This document shows, in pieces, positions 5,123-10,097 of a stretch of 10,097 nucleotides of DNA. Below the pieces are notes generated by a model, which saw only the letters and a list, made by a program, of their open reading frames with translations, made no database searches and had not been told where the DNA came from. Every line of letters starts with the position of its first letter. The first letter of the stretch is position 1. A program made the translations under genes and the position numbers. The stretch is from DASWRT01 sp036403035 (GTDB lineage: Bacteria > Pseudomonadota > Alphaproteobacteria > ATCC43930 > CGMCC-115725). The DNA lies in assembly GCA_036403035.1 (NCBI GenBank), contig DASWRT010000268.1, positions 1 to 10,097 of the forward strand, given 5' to 3'.

Positions 5123-5722
5123 GGCGGCCTGAAACGCGCCTCCCGTCGATACGCAACGATCGACGATCGCTTCCGCGGTCAGGCCCACGAGGGCTCCGGC
5201 CAGGATGTCGATCGGGTAGTGCGCGCCACGCGGAACTTGAATCATCGCGATCGAAGCCGCGCCGGCATAGGCCGGTCCGCGAGCCTGCGGCCATGTCCGG
5301 GCGAGCGCCCGGGCCGCCGCGACGCTCCCCGCCGTGTGGCCGGACGGAAAAGAATGCCACGGTCCCTCGTCCGGGCCGAGCGGCTCGACCGCGTACCGGC
5401 CGTCGTCCAGCAGCACATTCGGCCGGGTTCGCGAGACGAGCCGCTTCAGCCCGGCCTTGATCCACGTCGCGACCAGGACGGAGGCGAGCATGCGCCCGCC
5501 CGCTTCCGTCGCGCGGGGACGGCCGGCGACGAGCCCGAAAGCCAGCACGGCGCCGGAGATGGCGATCAGGGGAGGCTGATCGCCGATCCCGCTCAGCCAG
5601 CCGGCCGCCCGCACGGCCGGGTGACCTCGACGACGCGCAAGCCGCTGCGCAACGGCGATGTCGGCCTCCTCGATGGAGGTGGTCTCGGGAGGGAGCGAAG
5701 GGTCGGCGTCCGCGTGGGGCAT
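5066..5722 (-). CDS. PAP2 superfamily membrane phosphatase
   Basis: The 218-residue protein belongs to the vanadium-haloperoxidase-like PAP2 phosphatases, which remove phosphate from lipid phosphates or polyprenyl pyrophosphates, usually on the outer side of the inner membrane. Motif 1 is KRLVSRTRP (93-101, K-x6-RP) and motif 2 is FPSGHT (125-130). Motif 3 is GAHYPIDILAG, with the nucleophile His168 and Asp172. The arginine normally six residues before that histidine is glutamine here (Q162), with an arginine instead at 165. Hydrophobic segments lie at about 51-67, 77-90, 131-140, 151-162 and 172-187. The last 18 or so residues, KTPSPLGEREGSGRRPGG, are encoded by a dispersed repeat and are unlikely to be an original part of the fold. 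The ATG at 5722 has no clear Shine-Dalgarno, so the start is uncertain. The gene has its own 155-base upstream gap to the alcohol dehydrogenase gene. Confidence 0.87.
   Translation of the reverse strand: MPHADADPSLPPETTSIEEADIAVAQRLARRRGHPAVRAAGWLSGIGDQPPLIAISGAVLAFGLVAGRPRATEAGGRMLASVLVATWIKAGLKRLVSRTRPNVLLDDGRYAVEPLGPDEGPWHSFPSGHTAGSVAAARALARTWPQARGPAYAGAASIAMIQVPRGAHYPIDILAGALVGLTAEAIVDRCVSTGGAFQAAKTPSPLGEREGSGRRPGG
5093..5122 (+). terminator. Intrinsic-terminator-like hairpin for the plus-strand SnoaL-like gene
   Basis: CTCCCTCTCCCC (5093-5104) pairs with GGGGCGAGGGAG (5107-5118) at 11 of 12 positions around a GA turn, and TTTT follows at 5119-5122. On the plus strand this is a classic stem plus T-run about 97 bases after the SnoaL-like stop. 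Read on the minus strand the hairpin forms too, but without a following T-run, and there it lies inside the PAP2 gene. Confidence 0.5.
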
Positions 5723-5877
5723 GAAAGGACAACATCCGCGGCGTGAGTAGGTTCGCCTCGTCGCCGTTCCAGGAACGCTCGCCTATTCCGGCGGCGCTTT
5801 CTCGTCGCTTGCCTCGCCCCTACGTTAGAACGGACTCAACGCATCGTGACGTCGGTATAAGCCTCCTCTGACTTCGC

Positions 5878-6906
5878 CTACTCCCCACCCTGCGGCACCA
5901 GGACGACGCGGAAGCGGGCCTTGCCGGTGATCATGCGCTCGTAGCCCTCGGCGGCGCGGGCGAGCGGCAGGGTCTCGATCATCGGGCGGATGCCGGTCTG
6001 GGCGCTGAAGCGGAGCGTCTCCTCGGAATCCGCGGCGGTGCCGGAGGGCCAGCCCTGGACCGAGCGGCGGGCGCCGATGAGCTGAAGCGGCGTCACCTCG
6101 ATCGGGTCGGTGCTGACGCCGACGACGATCAGCTTTCCATCGGCGCCGAGCCCGTCGATCAGCGCGGAAATCGCCTTGCTGTTGGGCGCCGTCGCGAGGA
6201 TCACGCGCGCCCCGCCGAGACGCTGAAGCTCGGCGGCGGGATCGACGGCGCCGCTGTCGAGGTAGCGGCGGGCGCCGAGCTTCAGGGCCAGCTCCTCCTT
6301 GTCCTTGCCGCGGCCGACCGCGACCGTGTCGAAGCCGGACTTCGCCGCGAACTGAATGCCGAGATGGCCGAGGCCGCCGATCCCGAGCACCGCGACGAGA
6401 TCGCCCGGCCGCGCGCCGCTGTTGCGCAGCGCGTTGAAGGTGGTGATGCCGGCGCAGAGGAGCGGCGCCGCCTCGTCCGAAGAGAGATCGTCGGGGATCA
6501 GCGCCAGCGCGTCGTCGGGCGCCACCATGTACTCGGCATAGCCGCCGTCATAGGCCATGCCCGGCACTTGCAGGTTGACGCAGAGGATGAAGTCGCCGCG
6601 GCGGCACGGCGGGCACCGACCGCAATGGCCGCCGTACCAGCCGACGCCGACGCGCTGACCGGGCTGCCACAGCACGACATCGGGACCGATCGCATCGACG
6701 ATTCCGACGACCTCATGCCCAGGCACCGCCGGATAGCGCAGGCCGGGGAAGGCGCCGTCCTTGATCAGCGCGTCGCTGTGGCAGATGCCGCAGGCCTCGA
6801 TCCTGATCCGGACGTGCTTGCGGCCGGGCTCGGGGATGTCGCGCTCCACGATCTCAAAGGGAGCGCCGGGCGCCGCCACCTGGGCGACCTTCATGCGTCC
6901 TGCCAT
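5878..6906 (-). CDS. Zinc-dependent alcohol dehydrogenase (MDR family)
   Basis: This 342-residue cytosolic enzyme should interconvert alcohols and aldehydes or ketones with NAD(P). The GroES-like domain holds the catalytic zinc ligands Cys39 (in ACGICHSD), His64-Glu65 (PGHEVVG) and Cys151 (LLCAG). The structural zinc site has four cysteines at 95, 98, 101 and 109. The Rossmann domain shows GIGGLGHLG (175-183). After the second strand comes VGRGKDKEELA; a basic residue there and no acidic one may favour NADP, which is inference. The ending matches the family and the usual length of about 340. The ATG at 6906 has AGGGA about ten bases upstream; the frame stays open to 7311 but that part overlaps the next gene and is shadow. 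The arrangement with LLCAGITTFNALR resembles the AdhA/AdhP type. The substrate cannot be read from the sequence. Confidence 0.95.
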   Translation of the reverse strand: MAGRMKVAQVAAPGAPFEIVERDIPEPGRKHVRIRIEACGICHSDALIKDGAFPGLRYPAVPGHEVVGIVDAIGPDVVLWQPGQRVGVGWYGGHCGRCPPCRRGDFILCVNLQVPGMAYDGGYAEYMVAPDDALALIPDDLSSDEAAPLLCAGITTFNALRNSGARPGDLVAVLGIGGLGHLGIQFAAKSGFDTVAVGRGKDKEELALKLGARRYLDSGAVDPAAELQRLGGARVILATAPNSKAISALIDGLGADGKLIVVGVSTDPIEVTPLQLIGARRSVQGWPSGTAADSEETLRFSAQTGIRPMIETLPLARAAEGYERMITGKARFRVVLVPQGGE

Positions 6907-7009
6907 CGCGTATGTCTCCCTGCTGGACTTTTCACCGCGGCAAAGCCGGTGCCCTCGCGGTCGCGCCTCCCCGCGGGCGCCGGCGCCGCACCGCCGGCGG
7001 GTCGCGCGG
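6907..7009. other. GC-rich palindromic gap after the beta-propeller gene
   Basis: The 103 bases between the two minus-strand genes contain palindromes GCGCCGGCGC and CCGCCGGCGG (both within 6977-7000). A weaker pairing ACCGGC / GCCGCGGT around 6933-6948 is followed on the minus strand by GAAAAG, not T residues. The gap could stall or process transcripts but is not a clear terminator. Promoter boxes for the alcohol dehydrogenase are not evident. Confidence 0.35.
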
Positions 7010-8179
7010 CTACATCGTGCGGCCGGTGCCGTTTCCGTTGTTGTTGCCGTTGTTGTTGCCGTTATTGCCGTTCCCGTTGTTGTTGCCGGTGCTGGCCTTG
7101 AAGCTGTACACGGCGATGCATCCGTTGTCGCAGCCGGGAAGCGAGGTTGCGCCGGCGTCGATCGGCACGAAGACCTGGTTGTTGCGCGGATTGGCCGCCA
7201 CCGAGTGGGCGCCCGCCTCGGTTGCGACGGAGCCGGCGAAGGTGTTCGTCTCCGCGTTGATGGCGCCGAGGATCGGGCCGCCCTGCGAAGCGGGGTTGTT
7301 CCGTCCCGCAATGTAGTAGTTCCGGTCGCCCGGGTTGAACCACACCTCGTCCGCGCCGCCGACCTGGTTGATCCTGGCGACCTCCTTGTTGTCGGTGATG
7401 CTGATGATCACCGTCACCGGTTCGTCGCAGCCGACGACGAGATGATCGTCCGGCCCGACGAAGAGCCCCGTCGGACTGCAATCGTCGACCGGGATCGTGC
7501 CGACCACGTTTCCCTTCGTGTCGATGACCGCGACCGCGCCGTGCGTGGCGTCGGGGCCCAGGCTCGGGACCGAGGCGTAGAACAGTCCGGTGACGTTGCT
7601 GAACGCCGGCTGCTCGATCCCCGTCGCGTCGCCGGTGTTGTCGGACACGGTGATATGGGACTGGACGATGGTCCGCTTCTGGGTGTCGAACAGTGTCAGG
7701 AAGGGCGGGCTGTCGGCGTTGTTCGCGGCAAGTAGCAGATGGTCGCGGCCGTCGAAGGCCATCTCGTCGACCCGCTTCTGGCCGCCGGTCGAGATGCTGT
7801 CGACGATCGCGTTGGAAGTGAGGTCGATGATTTTGATGGTGCTGTCGCCGTTCCCGGCCCAGACCTCCGTCGGCCCGGTCGAGACGACGCCGTCGGGTCC
7901 GGCTGTCGACGTTGCGGTGGACGGGCCGACAAAGCCCGGAACGCGCGTCAGGAACTTATTGTTCGCGGCGTCGAAAATGTCGATCGCGCTGTTCGAGCGA
8001 TCGGCCAGGAAGTACAGCTCGGTCACCGGATCGACCCAGCTGATGTCGAATGATTTCAGCGCGGCGCCGGGAACCGGGATCGTCGTGACGAGGTTAAGCT
8101 GACCCTGTTGCGCGAGCGCGCCGCTCGTCAGCAAGGTTGTGGAAAGCAAAGCGGTAAGCACCCCAATAGTTGTTTTCAT
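7010..8179 (-). CDS. Exported YVTN-type beta-propeller protein with Asn/Gly-rich tail
   Basis: The product has 389 residues. A signal peptide (MKTTIGVLTALLSTTLLTSG, then ALA) is cleaved before QQGQLN, so it is periplasmic or secreted. The body is a repeated beta-propeller. Units such as WVDPVTELYFLADRSNSAID, DGRDHLLLAANNAD, GPDDHLVVGCDEP, FNPGDRNYYIAGRNN and NPRNNQVFVPID have the pattern 'measured value, display, next blade' of YVTN/NHL/SMP-like proteins. Cysteines occur in VDDCSPTG, VVGCDEP and PGCDNGCIAV and may pair after export. After VYSFKAS comes a low-complexity tail of about 27 residues made of Asn and Gly with about 13 Asn, encoded by an AAC/AAT-GGC repeat. I chose the ATG at 8179 because GGGAGGAGGA precedes it closely; the ATG at 8275 would add a non-signal leader. 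Ligand or enzyme activity is unknown. Confidence 0.88.
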   Translation of the reverse strand: MKTTIGVLTALLSTTLLTSGALAQQGQLNLVTTIPVPGAALKSFDISWVDPVTELYFLADRSNSAIDIFDAANNKFLTRVPGFVGPSTATSTAGPDGVVSTGPTEVWAGNGDSTIKIIDLTSNAIVDSISTGGQKRVDEMAFDGRDHLLLAANNADSPPFLTLFDTQKRTIVQSHITVSDNTGDATGIEQPAFSNVTGLFYASVPSLGPDATHGAVAVIDTKGNVVGTIPVDDCSPTGLFVGPDDHLVVGCDEPVTVIISITDNKEVARINQVGGADEVWFNPGDRNYYIAGRNNPASQGGPILGAINAETNTFAGSVATEAGAHSVAANPRNNQVFVPIDAGATSLPGCDNGCIAVYSFKASTGNNNGNGNNGNNNGNNNGNGTGRTM

Positions 8180-8198
8180 CGGGTCCTCCTCCCGGGAA

Positions 8199-8217
8199 AG
8201 AGTTCGTTGCGAACTCT
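8199..8217. promoter_or_regulatory. Perfect inverted repeat in the leader of the beta-propeller gene
   Basis: AGAGTTCG (8199-8206) and CGAACTCT (8210-8217) are perfect 8-bp arms around TTG, 20 bases upstream of the start and just outside the Shine-Dalgarno. In RNA it would fold as a tight hairpin near the ribosome site; in DNA it could bind a dimeric regulator. The rest of the 205-base gap is AT-richer (8300-8365) and probably holds the promoter, but no box pair is clear. Confidence 0.45.
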
Positions 8218-8384
8218 GCCCCAATGCCTCAAAGGGCGACAATGTACGGACCGCATAGGTGCGTCCTGCGTACACGCGAGAACCCGGAAAGTTCTAGTGC
8301 CTATGAAATTTTCAACTGCGTGCCGCCATCGTTTCCCTTTCTCTTACATTACCAAATAAGTCGAGCGGCCACAGCGGAGTATCG

Positions 8385-9335
8385 TCAGCCGCCCGCCACG
8401 CCCTGCGTGTTGACGTAGAGGGCGTAGAGGGAGTGGCTCGCGGCCATGAAGAGGCGGTTGCGCTTGCGGCCGCCGAAGCAGAGGTTGGCGCAGCGCTCGG
8501 GCAGCGCGATGCGGCCAATGGGGCGGCCGTCCTCGGGGGCGAAGACCATCACGCCGTCGAGCGCGTCGTCGCCCATGCCCCAGCCGCACCAGAGATTGCC
8601 GTCGACGTCGATGCGGAAGCCGTCCGGCGTGCCGGCGGGGCCGGCGTCGATGAAGACGCGGTCGTTGGCGAGGCGCGTGCCCTCCCCTTCCCCGGTCACG
8701 TCGAAGGCGCGGAACTGCCGGGGCGCGGTGCCGCACTCGACGACGTAGAGCCGGCTCTCGTCCGGCGAGAAGGCAAGGCCGTTCGGCCGGTCGATGTCGC
8801 CGGTCGCGACCGTTACGCGGCCGGTCTGCCCATCGATGCGGTAGACGTTGTGCGGCAGCTCGGGCTCCGCCTTGTGGCCCTCGTAATGGCCGAGGATGCC
8901 GAAGGGCGGGTCGGTGAACCAGATCGAGCCGTCCGACTTCACCACCACGTCGTTCGGCGAGTTGAGCCGCTTGCCGCCGAAGCCGTCGCAGAGGACCGTG
9001 ATCGCGCCGTCATACTCGGTGCGCGTGACGCGGCGCCCGCCATGCTCGCAGGTGACGAGGCGGCCCTGGCGGTCGCGCGTGTTGCCGTTGGCGAAGTTCG
9101 AGGGCTTGCGGAAGACGCTCATGGCGCCGGTCTCCTCGTCCCAGCGCAGGATCCGCTCGTTCGGGATGTCGCTCCACAGCAGGAAGCGACCGTCGCCGAA
9201 CCAGACCGGCCCCTCGGCCCAGCGGAAGCCCGCGGCGAGGCGCTCGACCGCGGCGAGGGTGAGGCGGTACTTGGCGAAGGCCGGGTCGAGGATCTGGACC
9301 GCGGGATCGGGGTAACGCTCGGCCGGCTGCCACAT
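8385..9335 (-). CDS. SMP-30/gluconolactonase/LRE family protein
   Basis: The 316-residue protein is a six-bladed beta-propeller of the SMP-30 family, which hydrolyses sugar lactones or other esters with a divalent metal. It has no signal peptide and should be cytosolic. Residues expected to bind the metal by comparison with the family are Glu41 (RWAEGPVW), Asn185 (RPNGLAFSPD) and Asp238 (GTPDGF); the substrate-side NSPND (125-129) is also present. The blade pattern W..G.L...D repeats along the chain. The length fits. The ATG at 9335 has GGAGGAA about eight bases upstream. It lies upstream of the beta-propeller and alcohol dehydrogenase genes on the same strand. A sugar-oxidation role with the dehydrogenase is possible, but the gaps make co-transcription unproven. 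It diverges from the helix-hairpin-helix gene. Confidence 0.93.
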   Translation of the reverse strand: MWQPAERYPDPAVQILDPAFAKYRLTLAAVERLAAGFRWAEGPVWFGDGRFLLWSDIPNERILRWDEETGAMSVFRKPSNFANGNTRDRQGRLVTCEHGGRRVTRTEYDGAITVLCDGFGGKRLNSPNDVVVKSDGSIWFTDPPFGILGHYEGHKAEPELPHNVYRIDGQTGRVTVATGDIDRPNGLAFSPDESRLYVVECGTAPRQFRAFDVTGEGEGTRLANDRVFIDAGPAGTPDGFRIDVDGNLWCGWGMGDDALDGVMVFAPEDGRPIGRIALPERCANLCFGGRKRNRLFMAASHSLYALYVNTQGVAGG

Positions 9336-9380
9336 CAGCCTGTTCCTCCATCTGTTTTTCGCCGCAGCGCGGCGTGCTGC

Positions 9381-9406
9381 GTTCCCGCGAGCATAACAGC
9401 GGGAAC
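9381..9406. promoter_or_regulatory. Dyad in the divergent region between SMP-30 and helix-hairpin-helix genes
   Basis: GTTCCCGC (9381-9388) and GCGGGAAC (9399-9406) are perfect 8-bp arms with a 10-base spacer. The site lies 46 bases from the SMP-30 start and 89 from the other start, so a bound regulator could act on either. A small GCCGC/GCGGC hairpin (9361-9373) sits next to it. This is a candidate operator from symmetry and position only. Confidence 0.4.
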
Positions 9407-9494
9407 CGCCGGGATCGATTTATCTCAACCAAGACGCTGCTATCTCCCGCCCGCCCGCGTTATCCGTTCAGGCATTGCTCGAAGGAGGGCAACG

Positions 9495-9932
9495 ATGATT
9501 TCGCTGAAGTCGACCGGTCTCATGGCCGCCACCGCCATCTTGTGCGCCGCCCTCGCTATGCCGGGAGCGATGGCGCAGCAGCAGCAGCAGACCTCGCCGG
9601 CCCCGTCGTCGCGGCCGCCGGCCGCCGGGACGATGACGCCGACGACGCCGGCGGCCCGCAGCGGCACGACCGCGCCGGGCACGACGACGATGGCGCCCGG
9701 CGCTGGCGGCGCGGCGAAGCCGGACACGGCGCAGACGCAGGGCGCGCTGATCGACATCAACTCGGCCTCGGCAAACGACCTCAAGGTGCTGCCGGGGATC
9801 GGCGACGCGCGGGCTGCGGCGATCGTCTCCGGCCGTCCGTACAAGGGCAAGGACGACCTCGTGAGCAAGAAGATCGTCCCGCAGAACGTCTACGACAACA
9901 TCAAGGATCGGATCGTCGCCCGCCAGAAATAG
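9495..9932 (+). CDS. Secreted helix-hairpin-helix (ComEA-like) protein
   Basis: The 145-residue protein has a signal peptide (MISLKSTGLMAATAILCAAL, ending GAMA at residue 27), five glutamines at the mature start (all CAG), then a disordered linker of about 50 residues rich in Thr, Pro, Ala and Gly. The C-terminal domain (about 85-145) is a helix-hairpin-helix pair: IDINSASANDLKVLPGIGDA, then AAAIVSGRPYKGKDDLVSKK and the helix VYDNIKDRIVAR. The GIG turn and the 'LPGIG..rA..I' pattern are the DNA-binding signature. ComEA, the competence DNA receptor, has the same domain. Many alphaproteobacteria carry exported single-domain versions of unknown role; there is no membrane anchor after cleavage. 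The start has GGAGG six bases upstream. The reading frame stays open far upstream through the antisense of the SMP-30 gene, which is a shadow. It could bind extracellular DNA or interact with the cell surface. Confidence 0.9.
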   Translation: MISLKSTGLMAATAILCAALAMPGAMAQQQQQTSPAPSSRPPAAGTMTPTTPAARSGTTAPGTTTMAPGAGGAAKPDTAQTQGALIDINSASANDLKVLPGIGDARAAAIVSGRPYKGKDDLVSKKIVPQNVYDNIKDRIVARQK

Positions 9933-9976
9933 GGCTGCGATGCAGAAAGCGGTCGCCGAGAGTCATATATAAAAAC

Positions 9977-10078
9977 AAAGTTCGAACCACCAGGGCACGA
10001 AGACACTGAGGAAATCATGGCGCGCTACGCGCGCAAGAAAGCCCTTCGGTGTCTTCACCCCTTGGCGGTTCAAGCTTT
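9977..10078. repeat. Long imperfect inverted repeat with a central hairpin
   Basis: The arm at 9977-10006 (AAAGTTCGAACCACCAGGGC, then ACGAAGACAC) and the arm at 10049-10078 match as inverted repeats at 23 of 30 positions. Between them lies a 42-base loop with a perfect GCGCGC-TAC-GCGCGC stem (10020-10034). The arms contain 'GAACCaCCAgGG..GAAGACAC', a motif seen in dispersed bacterial repeats of the 'accaccaaggcacgaagacac' type; that match is from memory, not a search. It begins 44 bases after the helix-hairpin-helix stop. The unit could be a small non-coding repeat or a transcript end, and no protein is encoded within it. Confidence 0.55.
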
Positions 10079-10097
10079 ACCCGTGTCGGTAAGAAAG

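Noticed and set aside
4812..5735. A 307-codon minus-strand frame overlapping the PAP2 gene
   Set aside because: It is arginine/proline-rich and out of frame with the PAP2 motifs.
6907..7311. N-terminal extension of the alcohol dehydrogenase into the beta-propeller gene
   Set aside because: The extension is low-complexity arginine/threonine sequence from another frame of the Asn/Gly tail. The family length and ribosome site support 6906.
6761..7735. A 324-codon plus-strand frame over the dehydrogenase and beta-propeller genes
   Set aside because: It is antisense to two recognised genes and rich in V/R/A/D as expected of a high-GC shadow frame.
8433..9494. A long plus-strand open frame running in phase into the helix-hairpin-helix gene
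   Set aside because: It is the antisense of the SMP-30 gene. The true start at 9495 has a GGAGG site and a signal peptide, and the upstream part has shadow-frame composition.
9980..9992. GTTCGAACC resembling a tRNA T-arm
   Set aside because: No acceptor stem, D-arm or anticodon arm can be drawn around it; it is part of the inverted repeat arm.
1..10097. CRISPR array, insertion sequence, phage or toxin-antitoxin genes
   Set aside because: I found no regularly spaced direct repeats, no transposase or integrase motifs and no recognisable toxin-antitoxin pair.

Overview
The window is GC-rich (roughly two thirds G+C), densely coding DNA. It looks like the chromosome of an alphaproteobacterium, most likely of the order Hyphomicrobiales. 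The indications are a chemotaxis-receptor tail of the type common in that group, a DUF29 protein, an Ada/Ogt-type alkyltransferase with a glycine-rich tail, many small exported proteins, and palindromic CCCTCTCCCGC repeats. No ribosomal RNA, tRNA or other taxonomic marker is present, so this placement is inference from protein style and base composition.

Layout. At 1-99 is the last part of a methyl-accepting chemotaxis protein (MCP), followed by a strong hairpin. A DUF29 gene (418-912, minus) comes next, with a good Shine-Dalgarno and a candidate promoter. Beside it, at 994-1134 on the plus strand, is a broken piece of an MCP signalling domain. A small lipoprotein gene follows (1150-1467, minus), then about 600 bases without a gene that hold an inverted pair of dispersed palindromic repeats. 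Next is a small exported protein with a tandem cysteine repeat (2077-2415, minus), then about 800 bases without an intact gene that hold a perfect 13-bp hairpin and a possible gene-end remnant. The middle carries two exported NTF2-like proteins (3217-3744 and 4514-4996, both plus) on either side of a DNA alkyltransferase gene (3793-4356, minus). From 5066 to 9335 four genes all lie on the minus strand: a PAP2 phosphatase, a zinc alcohol dehydrogenase, an exported beta-propeller protein and an SMP-30/gluconolactonase-like protein. Each has its own Shine-Dalgarno except the PAP2 gene, and gaps of 103-205 bases separate them, so they need not form one operon. A secreted helix-hairpin-helix protein (9495-9932, plus) diverges from the SMP-30 gene across a dyad. 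The window ends in a long imperfect inverted repeat.

How the genes work together. I see no single pathway or defence system. The shared theme is export: six of the ten intact genes carry a signal peptide or lipobox, and four of those have glutamine at or next to the predicted mature N-terminus, in two cases as a CAG-encoded run. The rest are housekeeping-style functions: alkyl-DNA repair, lipid or pyrophosphate phosphatase, alcohol or aldehyde redox, and lactone hydrolysis. The parts worth a second look are the MCP fragment, the repeat that forms both the end of the PAP2 gene and a terminator-like hairpin, the PAP2 motif substitution, and the cysteine-repeat protein. I did not find convincing evidence of a previously undescribed multi-gene system.
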